Of a stretch of 64,000 nt of DNA, positions 34,106-41,019 are shown one piece after another. Origin of the DNA: Ectothiorhodosinus mongolicus (lineage in GTDB: Bacteria; Pseudomonadota; Gammaproteobacteria; Ectothiorhodospirales; Ectothiorhodospiraceae); NCBI RefSeq assembly GCF_022406875.1, contig NZ_CP023018.1, forward strand, positions 1,880,477-1,944,476, written 5' to 3'. Below the pieces are notes generated by a model that made no database searches, was not told the origin of the DNA, and saw only the letters and a program-made list of their open reading frames with translations. Both the position numbers and the translations under genes were made by a program. Each line of letters opens with the position of its first letter. The first letter of the stretch is position 1.

Positions 34106-35419
34106 ATGACGAGCAGAGACGAGCAAATCAAGGCCCTGGAGAAAGATTGGGCGGAAAATCCCCGCTGGAAGAACGTAAAGCGCGGTTACAGCGCTGCTGA
34201 CGTCGTGCGTCTGCGCGGCTCGGTTCAGCCCGAATATACCCTGGCGCGCCATGGCGCAGAGAAACTCTGGGACCGTGTCAACGGTTCTGCCAAGAAAGGC
34301 TATGTGAATGCTTTTGGTGCCATCACTGCTGGCCAGGCCATGCAGCAGGCCAAAGCGGGCCTTGAAGCTGTGTATCTCTCCGGCTGGCAGGTCGCTGCCG
34401 ACGGCAACACCTCCGAAACCATGTATCCCGACCAGTCCTTGTACGCCTATGACTCGGTTCCGACCATGGTTCGCCGCATCAACAATACCTTCAAGCGCGC
34501 CGATGAAATCCAGTGGTCACGCGACATTAACCCCGGTGATGAAGGCTACGTAGACTACTTCCTGCCCATCGTTGCTGATGCTGAAGCCGGTTTTGGTGGC
34601 GTCTTGAACGCTTTTGAGCTGATGAAGAACATGATCTCTGCGGGCGCTGCTGGCGTGCACTTTGAAGATCAGCTCGCCGCTGTGAAGAAATGCGGTCACA
34701 TGGGCGGTAAGGTGTTGGTACCGACCCAGGAAGCGGTGGAAAAACTCATCGCCGCGCGTTTTGCTGCCGACGTGATGAACGTGCCGACCATCGTTTTGGC
34801 GCGCACCGACGCGGAAGCTGCCAACCTGTTGACTTCCGATCACGACGCCAACGACAAGGCCTTCCTCACCGGTGAGCGCACCCAGGAAGGCTTCTACCGC
34901 GTCAAGAATGGTTTGGAGCAGGCCATCAGCCGTGGCATCGCTTACGCCCCTTACGCCGACTTGGTGTGGTGTGAGACCGGCACGCCGGATCTGGGCTTTG
35001 CCCGTGAGTTCGCTCAGGCCGTGCAGCAGGCGTGCCCCGGTCAGCTCTTGGCCTACAACTGCTCGCCGTCGTTCAACTGGAAGAAGAACCTGGACGATGC
35101 CACCATCGCTAAGTTCCAGGAAGAGCTTTCCGCCATGGGCTACAAGTACCAGTTCATCACCTTGGCCGGTATCCACGTCAACTGGTACAACACCTTCAAC
35201 TTCGCCTACAACTACGCTCGCGGCGAGGGCATGAAGCACTATGTGAACATGGTGCAGCAGCCTGAGTTTGATGCTCGCGAACGTGGTTATACCTTCGTCT
35301 CGCACCAGCAGGAAGTGGGTGCCGGTTACTTCGACGATGTCACCACTGTGATCCAGGGTGGCGCCTCTTCAGTAACCGCCTTGACGGGTTCCACCGAGGA
35401 AGAACAATTCCACGGTTAA
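34106..35419 (+). CDS. aceA: Isocitrate lyase
   Basis: 437 residues. Catalytic loop KKCGHMGGK (~193-201), substrate residues in WCETGTPD and NCSPSFNW, and the SVTALTGSTEEEQF end are all typical. It cleaves isocitrate to glyoxylate and succinate. ATG 34106 fits the family N-terminus and has GAGG upstream; longer starts are possible but lie in likely leader sequence. The 162-bp gap to aceK must hold both promoters; I found no clear consensus. Malate synthase is not in the window. A good terminator follows. Confidence 0.96.
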   Translation: MTSRDEQIKALEKDWAENPRWKNVKRGYSAADVVRLRGSVQPEYTLARHGAEKLWDRVNGSAKKGYVNAFGAITAGQAMQQAKAGLEAVYLSGWQVAADGNTSETMYPDQSLYAYDSVPTMVRRINNTFKRADEIQWSRDINPGDEGYVDYFLPIVADAEAGFGGVLNAFELMKNMISAGAAGVHFEDQLAAVKKCGHMGGKVLVPTQEAVEKLIAARFAADVMNVPTIVLARTDAEAANLLTSDHDANDKAFLTGERTQEGFYRVKNGLEQAISRGIAYAPYADLVWCETGTPDLGFAREFAQAVQQACPGQLLAYNCSPSFNWKKNLDDATIAKFQEELSAMGYKYQFITLAGIHVNWYNTFNFAYNYARGEGMKHYVNMVQQPEFDARERGYTFVSHQQEVGAGYFDDVTTVIQGGASSVTALTGSTEEEQFHG

Positions 35420-35439
35420 TCCCCGTTAAGTAAGACCTG

Positions 35440-35481
35440 ATGCCGGTGTTCTGATAAAAGCGGAGCACCGGCATTTTTTTA
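35440..35481 (+). terminator. Rho-independent terminator after aceA
   Basis: ATGCCGGTG (35440-35448) pairs with CACCGGCAT (35466-35474), followed by a run of seven T (35475-35481). It lies 20 bp after the aceA stop and before rraA. Confidence 0.88.
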
Positions 35482-35511
35482 AGGCAACATGAATTTGAGG
35501 AAGACAGCATC

Positions 35512-36000
35512 ATGATGGCATCGACCCTGAAATTCTCGGGTACGGCAGATTTATGCGATGAACACGGCGATGAGATCCGCATCTGTGAGCCGATCTTTCG
35601 CGACTTTGGCGGCGATAAAGCCTTCTCTGGCCATATCCACACCGTCAAATGCTTTGAGGACAACTCGCTGGTGCGCCAGGCACTCAGCCAAGACGGCCGC
35701 GGCCGGGTGTTGGTGGTGGATGCCGGCGGCTCATTGCGTTGCGCTATGCTCGGCGATCAGCTTGCATTATTGGCCGTGAAAAATGGCTGGGCGGGCGTGG
35801 TCATGTATGGCTGCATCCGCGATGCATTGGCTTGCAGCCAGGAGCCCCTAGGCATCAAAGCCCTCACCACGCACCCCAAGAAAAGCGAGAAGCGCGGCAT
35901 CGGTGAAGAAAACATCCCGCTGCACTTCGCTGGCGTCGACTTCATCCCCGGCGACCGCCTCTTCGCCGACGAAGACGGCATCGTCCTCCTACCCGGGTAA
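35512..36000 (+). CDS. rraA: RraA-family protein (RNase E inhibitor / aldolase fold)
   Basis: 162 residues. The motif [24 protein letters not shown] and the [12 protein letters not shown] segment define the RraA group. RraA binds RNase E and limits mRNA decay; relatives are 4-hydroxy-4-methyl-2-oxoglutarate aldolases. The length and sequence fit the RraA side, but the two cannot be separated with certainty here. The ATG follows AGGAAG at eight bases. It ends ten bases before a palindromic repeat. Confidence 0.88.
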   Translation: MMASTLKFSGTADLCDEHGDEIRICEPIFRDFGGDKAFSGHIHTVKCFEDNSLVRQALSQDGRGRVLVVDAGGSLRCAMLGDQLALLAVKNGWAGVVMYGCIRDALACSQEPLGIKALTTHPKKSEKRGIGEENIPLHFAGVDFIPGDRLFADEDGIVLLPG

Positions 36001-36009
36001 AAAAAACGA

Positions 36010-36065
36010 AAAAAACGGGGACAGATTTATTTTTTCGTGAAAAAATAAATCTGTCCCCGTTTTTT
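36010..36065. repeat. GGGGACAGATTTATTTT hairpin between rraA and purU
   Basis: Perfect 27-bp arms (36010-36036, 36039-36065) with a two-base loop. The T-rich arms make it usable as a terminator in either direction. It ends nine bases before the purU ATG. Confidence 0.92.
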
Positions 36066-36074
36066 GATGACGCC

Positions 36075-36932
36075 ATGACCCCAAACCGATTGCGACTGAT
36101 AGTTTCATGCCCTGACCAAGTGGGGATCGTTGCCGCGGTCAGCGGTTTTCTGGCAGAGCAGGGCGGCTCGATTACCGAGGCCAGCCAGCACTGTGATCCG
36201 GTGACCGGCCAGTTCTTCATGCGTTATGAGATTGATGCCGCCTCGCTGCCCTTCGGCAGCGCCGAGCTTCGCGCCCAGTTCACCCCCATCGCTGAGCGCT
36301 TTGCCATGCAGTGGCAAGTGCACGATGCCAGCCGACCCCGCCGAGTCGTACCTTTGGTCAGCCGCATGGAGCACTGCCTCGGCGATATTCTTGCCCGCTG
36401 GCGCAGTGGCGAGCTGGTGATGGACATCCCCTGCATCATCTCCAACCACGAAGACATGCGGGATCTCGTGGAGTGGCATGGCATCACGTTTCATCATGTG
36501 CCGGTAGATCCACAAAACAAAGCTAAGGCCTTTGCGCGCCTCAATGAGCTATTGGACGCGCATCAAGCCGAGGTCGTGGTCTTGGCGCGCTATATGCAGA
36601 TCCTGCCCCCTGACCTATGCCAGGCCTATGCCGGCCGCGTGATCAATATTCACCACAGCTTCCTGCCGTCGTTTGTCGGCGCCAAGCCTTACCAGCGCGC
36701 CTTTGATCGCGGTGTGAAGCTTATCGGCGCGACTTGTCATTACGTCACCGATCAGCTCGACGAAGGCCCGATTATCGAACAGGATGTTATCCGCGTTCGC
36801 CACGATCACAGCGTTGACGATTTGGTGCGCTTAGGCCGAGATGTCGAGCGCACTGTCCTGTCCCGCGGCCTGCGCTACCACCTTGAAGACCGCGTCCTCA
36901 TCCACGCCAACAAAACCGTCGTCTTCGCCTAA
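36075..36932 (+). CDS. purU: Formyltetrahydrofolate deformylase
   Basis: 285 residues. An N-terminal ACT domain (~6-85, RLIVSCPDQVGIVAAVSGFL) joins a formyltransferase-like domain with NIHHSFLPSF (~194) and the catalytic Asp in LDEGPII. It releases formate from 10-formyltetrahydrofolate. The palindromic repeat directly upstream leaves only nine bases, so there is no ordinary ribosome-binding region; the leader is the hairpin itself. After the stop lies one GGGGTCTGACCCC word (36948-36962). Confidence 0.93.
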   Translation: MTPNRLRLIVSCPDQVGIVAAVSGFLAEQGGSITEASQHCDPVTGQFFMRYEIDAASLPFGSAELRAQFTPIAERFAMQWQVHDASRPRRVVPLVSRMEHCLGDILARWRSGELVMDIPCIISNHEDMRDLVEWHGITFHHVPVDPQNKAKAFARLNELLDAHQAEVVVLARYMQILPPDLCQAYAGRVINIHHSFLPSFVGAKPYQRAFDRGVKLIGATCHYVTDQLDEGPIIEQDVIRVRHDHSVDDLVRLGRDVERTVLSRGLRYHLEDRVLIHANKTVVFA

Positions 36933-36977
36933 TCGCGTCTCAAAAAACGGGGTCTGACCCCTGTGGATAAGTTGAGG

Positions 36978-37031
36978 TTGACCACGAACCCGTGACAGCC
37001 TATCGTGATCACTTGACATTACATGACATTA
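36978..37031 (+). promoter_or_regulatory. Promoter and likely operator of the RHH/RelE toxin-antitoxin pair
   Basis: TTGACC (36978-36983), a 17-base spacer and TATCGT (37001-37006), followed by two direct copies of TGACATTA (37014-37021, 37024-37031) spaced by one helical turn. Ribbon-helix-helix antitoxins bind such tandem short sites on their own promoters. Confidence 0.5.
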
Positions 37032-37043
37032 AACGGGTGCGCC

Positions 37044-37265
37044 ATGAGCCAAATTACAGCACGACTGCCCGATGAAATCGTCGCATCGTTAGACGCTGCG
37101 GCGGCACGTTTGCATCGTTCGCGAGCGGATATAATCCGACGGGCCATTGAATATTACCTCGATGACTTCGAGGATATCGCCTGTGCAATTAGCGTGTTGC
37201 AAGACCCAGCAGACGCTTCCTTGGATTGGGATAAGGCGAAGGGTGATTTACTCGGTCTCGATTAA
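37044..37265 (+). CDS. Ribbon-helix-helix antitoxin (CopG-like)
   Basis: 73 residues. N-terminal ribbon ITARLPDEIVASLDAAAARL, then a helix with the SRADIIRRAIEYYL pattern of CopG/RHH proteins, and an acidic tail that would wrap the toxin. The stop overlaps the toxin start (GTG 37243) by 23 bases, the usual antitoxin-first arrangement. Probably represses its own promoter. Confidence 0.82.
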   Translation: MSQITARLPDEIVASLDAAAARLHRSRADIIRRAIEYYLDDFEDIACAISVLQDPADASLDWDKAKGDLLGLD

Positions 37266-37497
37266 ACAGAGCGCATTCAAGGCTCTGGCGCGTGTTCCGC
37301 GAGTGGAGCGGCTGCGCATAGCCGAGAACATTGAGCTGTTGAAAACGCGCCCGAATGCAGGGTCTGTTCTCAAAGGAGAGCTGAACGGCTTGAGGCGCAT
37401 CCGAGTCGGCAATTACCGAATTGTCTATGAGGTTCAAGACCAGAAACTTACCGTGCTCGTCGTGCGGATCGGACACCGTCGTGACATCTACCGGTAA
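37243..37497 (+). CDS. RelE/ParE-family toxin
   Basis: 84 residues with a GTG start inside the antitoxin gene. VIYSVSIKQSAFKALARVP, then LKGELNGLRRIRVGNYRIVYEV and a HRRDIYR end, which is the RelE/ParE fold with the usual basic residues. RelE members cut mRNA on the ribosome and ParE members poison gyrase; the sequence is nearer RelE, but I would not insist. Confidence 0.83.
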   Translation: MIYSVSIKQSAFKALARVPRVERLRIAENIELLKTRPNAGSVLKGELNGLRRIRVGNYRIVYEVQDQKLTVLVVRIGHRRDIYR

Positions 37498-37510
37498 CCA
37501 CGCGAGTGTC

Positions 37511-39412
37511 ATGACCACGGCCTGCCCCAGAAAAAGGGGTCTGTCCCCATTTCTTAAAAAAAGGGGTCTGTCCCGATTTTTTATTTTGTTGTTGTGCATC
37601 GCGCCATCAGCTGCCGCCGCAGATATGAGCTGGCAGGCGTTTTTCTGCCCGCAAGACTACGTGCTCGAGCCGCATGATGCGCGGCAGCAGTGCGATCTCA
37701 AGGAGCGCCCCGAAGCCAACCGCTTTGATCTTAAAGCCCCGCAACAGTGGATTCGGCTACAAGTCGACCGCCCGGACGCAACGCCCATAGACGCTCAACT
37801 CAGCATCGGGCCGTTCTACCTGGCCGGCATCGAGGTCTACGCGCTACAAGCCAACGAGATAAGCTTCATCGGTCGAGCCGGAGCAGAGCAACGTGCCAGT
37901 CGCGCGCAGCTATCGCTAGGCGCCTATGTCTTCCCCGTGCACCTAAAAGAATCCAGATCAACAGATCTGTTAGTGCGCATCACCGCCCCCAGCGTTGCCC
38001 ATTGGCACGTCACGCTCGAGCCCATGACTGCCGCTCACGAAACCCAAGAGCGGCAGATGCTGATCGCACTGCATTTGGGGATGCTGGTCGCCCTGGCGCT
38101 GATCGCGGTCATCGGCTTTGCGCTGCGCCGTTCATCCGTCAACTTCCGCTTAGCCCTTTTTAACGTCGCCATCTTGCTCACCGTTGCCACTGGGAGCGGC
38201 TTTGCAGCGCTGTACTGGCCGCAATGGCCCACCGACATCGCCGCCATGGCATTTGTCACCATGGTTGTCTTGCGCACTGCCATCTGGGGCTGGCTCTATC
38301 AAGGCCTCATCCGCCCGCATTTGCAGAGTCAGCTCTATCAAATCGCTTGTTATGCCAGCTATGGATTAGCCGCCATCGCCATTGCACTGTACTGGCTGGA
38401 TATGGGTGGCTGGGCGCGCTTTTTGACTCTGATCTTGGTCCTCGCGATCCCCATCCTGCATACCATTGCCGCGCTAGCCACCCGAGGCATGGCGTCTTCA
38501 TTAAAAACCATCCTGGTCGGCTCATTGCTGGTCTATCACGCGTTGCACATCTTTGCCTTGGTGCTGGTCACCCAGTACAGCGGCCAAAGCGATGCGCCCA
38601 TCACCATCACGCGGATTTTGGACCTTGCTATCCCGCTATTGGCGATGGCAACCGTCTTTTTGCGCAATCGCGCCACCGATCAGATGCTTCAAGAAGCCGA
38701 ACAAGCCTTGATGCAAAAACAGGCGCAACTGGACTATGAAAGCCGTTTGCATGAGGAAAAGCGCTTACTCATCGACATGTTGGGCCATGAGATTAAGAAC
38801 CCCTTAGCCGCCATCAGTATGGCCAGCAACAACCTGCAGAACCTCGTCGTTACAGAAAACCCCAGCGCTCAGAGGCGCCTCGCCAATATCAAGCGCGCCG
38901 CTAATGACATCGATGAGGTGATGGAGCGCTGCAATCTCGCCAATCGCCTAGAGTCGGAGGCGCTGACGGCGCAGATCACTAATGTCCTGCTTAAGCCAAT
39001 GTGGCAGGAACTGATTCAAGAATCCGGTCAGGCCGAGCGCTTTATATTTGCCGCGCTTACCCCGGTTGAGATCCAAGCAGACGCGCAGCTGGTTAAAACC
39101 GTCGCCCGCAATCTTTTGGAAAATGCGCTCAAGTACGGTCTTCCGCAAAAGCCAATTAGCATCGAGCTACTGCCCGCAGACTTAGAGAGCGGTATACAAG
39201 GCGGTTTTGCTGTCAGCAACGATATCGAACCCAACCTACGCCCCGACCCAGACAAGCTCTTCAGCCGCTATTACCGCCAAGAGGGGCAGGGAAGTCGCCG
39301 TGGCACGGGGCTAGGCCTTAGCCTTTGTCGTCAGCTGGTCGAACTCATGCACGGCAGCATAAACTACGAGCTCACACCCAACGCCATCCGCTTTACCGTC
39401 ACTTTTAAGTAA
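37511..39412 (+). CDS. 7TM sensor histidine kinase (7TMR-DISM type)
   Basis: 633 residues. Signal peptide whose basic region is built from two palindromic-repeat units (KRGLSPFLKKRGLSRFF), then an extracytoplasmic beta domain like 7TMR-DISM extracellular 2 (~35-180), about seven membrane helices (~190-395), a short coiled coil, HisKA with His426 (MLGHEIKNPLAAI) and an HATPase with NLLENALKYG and GTGLGLS. Senses an unknown periplasmic ligand, perhaps a carbohydrate. Its partner regulator is encoded 56 bp downstream. The ATG is 14 bp after the toxin gene. Confidence 0.85.
   Translation: MTTACPRKRGLSPFLKKRGLSRFFILLLCIAPSAAAADMSWQAFFCPQDYVLEPHDARQQCDLKERPEANRFDLKAPQQWIRLQVDRPDATPIDAQLSIGPFYLAGIEVYALQANEISFIGRAGAEQRASRAQLSLGAYVFPVHLKESRSTDLLVRITAPSVAHWHVTLEPMTAAHETQERQMLIALHLGMLVALALIAVIGFALRRSSVNFRLALFNVAILLTVATGSGFAALYWPQWPTDIAAMAFVTMVVLRTAIWGWLYQGLIRPHLQSQLYQIACYASYGLAAIAIALYWLDMGGWARFLTLILVLAIPILHTIAALATRGMASSLKTILVGSLLVYHALHIFALVLVTQYSGQSDAPITITRILDLAIPLLAMATVFLRNRATDQMLQEAEQALMQKQAQLDYESRLHEEKRLLIDMLGHEIKNPLAAISMASNNLQNLVVTENPSAQRRLANIKRAANDIDEVMERCNLANRLESEALTAQITNVLLKPMWQELIQESGQAERFIFAALTPVEIQADAQLVKTVARNLLENALKYGLPQKPISIELLPADLESGIQGGFAVSNDIEPNLRPDPDKLFSRYYRQEGQGSRRGTGLGLSLCRQLVELMHGSINYELTPNAIRFTVTFK
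37529..37581. repeat. Two direct GGGGTCTGTCCC repeats forming the kinase N-terminus
   Basis: Two head-to-tail copies (AAAAAGGGGTCTGTCCCCATTT and AAAAAGGGGTCTGTCCCGATTT, starting at 37531 and 37558) lie in frame within the histidine kinase, reading KRGLSPF and KRGLSRF. Unlike the other sites, these are direct and not inverted. Confidence 0.8.
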
Positions 39413-39445
39413 TGGGGTCAGACCCCAACTGGGGTCGTACCCCAT
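39413..39445. repeat. Tandem GGGGTCAGACCCC / GGGGTCGTACCCC words
   Basis: TGGGGTCAGACCCCA (39414-39428) and TGGGGTCGTACCCCA (39431-39445) lie side by side between the kinase stop and the response regulator. They are the same 15-bp unit as in pabB, here outside coding sequence. Confidence 0.85.
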
Positions 39446-39467
39446 TCCTTGAGCATCAGGTTATACA

Positions 39468-40181
39468 ATGAATCAGCCCGCCCAAAAATCCATCGCCATC
39501 GTCGAAGACGACCGCGGCCTGCGCGAAGAGCTCGCTTGTTTCTTTGAAGACCATGGCTACACCGCCCATGAGGCCATCAGCCTCGAAGGACTCATGGAGA
39601 TTCTCCAATTGTCCAACCCCGAAGTGGTCATTCTCGATCTTAACCTACCCGGCAAAAGCGGCCTTGAGATCGCCCGCGAGCTGCGCCAGCGCGTCCCCAG
39701 TATCGGCATCATCATGCTCACCGCCCGCAACCAGCTCAATGATCGCATCAAGGGTTACGACACCGGCGCTGACATCTACCTCACCAAGCCCACTGATCCC
39801 GAAGAACTGCTTGCCGCGGTGACCAGCCTATCCCGACGCGTTCAAGGCACCAACAACGCGGCATGGAACCTAGACATCAAACAGCATGCATTAAGCGATG
39901 AACAAGAGGCGATAGTCATCGAGCTCACCCAAGTGGAAACAGCGATCCTCAAGGCTTTGGTTCTGGCTCCCAATGGGCTTATGGATGCCGGCGAACTCTT
40001 GGGTATGATCGAGGAGCAATTCCCGGACCGAGCAGGCACCCGCCGATCACTGGAAAACATCATCAGTCGCCTGCGCAAAAAAACCACCGAAGCCAGCCCA
40101 GATATCTCCCGCCAAGCCCCCATCAAGGCGCATCGCAACGCCGGCTACCAGCTCACCATCCCCCTGCAAATCAAACCTTAA
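39468..40181 (+). CDS. OmpR-type response regulator
   Basis: 237 residues. Receiver domain with acidic pair Asp14/Asp15, phosphoacceptor Asp57 (VVILDLNLPG), Thr (MLTA) and Lys107 (LTKP). The C-terminal ~100 residues form a winged-helix DNA-binding domain with the pattern ETAILKALVLAPNGLMDAGELL ... LENIISRLRKK ... HRNAGYQL. Partner of the 7TM kinase just upstream. It may control the adhesin gene downstream, but this is only inferred from closeness. Confidence 0.88.
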   Translation: MNQPAQKSIAIVEDDRGLREELACFFEDHGYTAHEAISLEGLMEILQLSNPEVVILDLNLPGKSGLEIARELRQRVPSIGIIMLTARNQLNDRIKGYDTGADIYLTKPTDPEELLAAVTSLSRRVQGTNNAAWNLDIKQHALSDEQEAIVIELTQVETAILKALVLAPNGLMDAGELLGMIEEQFPDRAGTRRSLENIISRLRKKTTEASPDISRQAPIKAHRNAGYQLTIPLQIKP

Positions 40182-40197
40182 TGTAAAAACGGGGACT

Positions 40198-40253
40198 AAA
40201 AACGGGGACAGATTTATTTTTTCATGAAGAAAAATAAATCTGTCCCCGTTTTT
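40198..40253. repeat. GGGGACAGATTTATTTTT hairpin upstream of parDE
   Basis: Perfect 24-bp arms (40198-40221, 40230-40253), eight-base loop, with an extra half-copy AAAAACGGGGACT at 40185. It fills the space between the response regulator and the ParDE operator. Confidence 0.9.
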
Positions 40254-40260
40254 GCACTAA

Positions 40261-40288
40261 TAGTATGCTATTATATACTCTTAGTATG
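40261..40288 (+). promoter_or_regulatory. Operator-like repeats upstream of parD
   Basis: TAGTATG occurs at 40261-40267 and 40282-40288 (two helical turns apart), with an inverted ATACT at 40275-40279 between them. The AT-rich TATTATATACT could hold the -10. It starts right after the palindromic repeat and ends 19 bp before the parD ATG; an autorepression site is expected for such modules. Confidence 0.45.
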
Positions 40289-40307
40289 ATAATGATGGAG
40301 CGATTAG

Positions 40308-40553
40308 ATGAGCACTGTACGTAAGACAATTACGCTCACCGACACGCAAGATGCGTGGATAAGGGCGCAGGTGGCCAGTGGCGGTTACACAAATGACAGC
40401 GAATATGTCCGGCATCTCATCCGACAGGAACAAGAAAAACTAAGCCTGTTGAGAGCTGCGATCGACGACGGACTGGCGAGTGGTGTCAGTAGCCGGTCTT
40501 TGGATGAGATTTGGCATGAGGTCGAAAGCCGATATCGCGTAGCCGATGAGTGA
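40308..40553 (+). CDS. parD: ParD-family antitoxin
   Basis: 81 residues. RHH N-terminus (VRKTITLTDTQDAWIRAQVASGGYTNDSEYVRHLIR) as in ParD, then a helical C-terminal toxin-binding part rich in acidic residues. Overlaps parE by eight bases. The second toxin-antitoxin module within 3.3 kb. Confidence 0.88.
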   Translation: MSTVRKTITLTDTQDAWIRAQVASGGYTNDSEYVRHLIRQEQEKLSLLRAAIDDGLASGVSSRSLDEIWHEVESRYRVADE

Positions 40554-40836
40554 ATATCGATTTACGAAGCTGGCTGCTCGAGATCTTGAGGGCATTGCCA
40601 AATTTACTATTGAACGCTTCGGGCTAGATCAGGCGAGACGCTATCGCGACGAACTGAGGTTATGCTTTGAAAAGCTGGCTGAACATCCCCGCCTCGGACA
40701 GCGCGCCGAACACCTTGGAGTAGGCCTGCGTCGTCACGAACATGGCTCACATATCGTGTTCTATAAATCTACCGGAATAGGCGTACTGATTGCGCGTATT
40801 TTGCACCGACGTATGGATGCTCGAGGCCGACTATAG
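40546..40836 (+). CDS. parE: ParE-family toxin
   Basis: 96 residues. YRFTKLAARDLEGIAKFTIERFG, YRDELRLCFEKLAEHPRLGQ, HIVFYKSTGIGVLIARILHRRMD, all typical of ParE, the gyrase-poisoning member of the RelE/ParE superfamily. Paired with the upstream parD. A GGGG-type word and then a large palindromic repeat follow the stop. Confidence 0.88.
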   Translation: MSEYRFTKLAARDLEGIAKFTIERFGLDQARRYRDELRLCFEKLAEHPRLGQRAEHLGVGLRRHEHGSHIVFYKSTGIGVLIARILHRRMDARGRL

Positions 40837-40863
40837 AAAAGTCACTCAAAATGGGGTCGTACT

Positions 40864-40934
40864 AAAAACGGGGACAGATTTATTTTTCTTCATGAAAATA
40901 AATCTGTCCCCGTTTTTAGTCCCCGTTTTTGAGA
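40864..40934. repeat. GGGGACAGATTTATTTT hairpin upstream of the giant exoprotein gene
   Basis: Perfect 23-bp arms (40864-40886, 40895-40917), eight-base loop, with a further half-copy AGTCCCCGTTTTTGA (40918-40932) and a GGGGTCGTAC fragment at 40853. The remaining 85 bases before the exoprotein start hold no clear consensus promoter. Confidence 0.88.
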
Positions 40935-41019
40935 GGGAGTGAGAAGTTCAGCGAAACGGCTGTGAAATAATCCGAACGTGATTATCCACTAGGAAGTTTT
41001 CACAAGGGTCGTCAACGGT

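Noticed and set aside
34517..35305. 262-codon minus-strand frame opposite aceA
   Set aside because: The antisense of a highly expressed, codon-biased isocitrate lyase gene; no features of its own.
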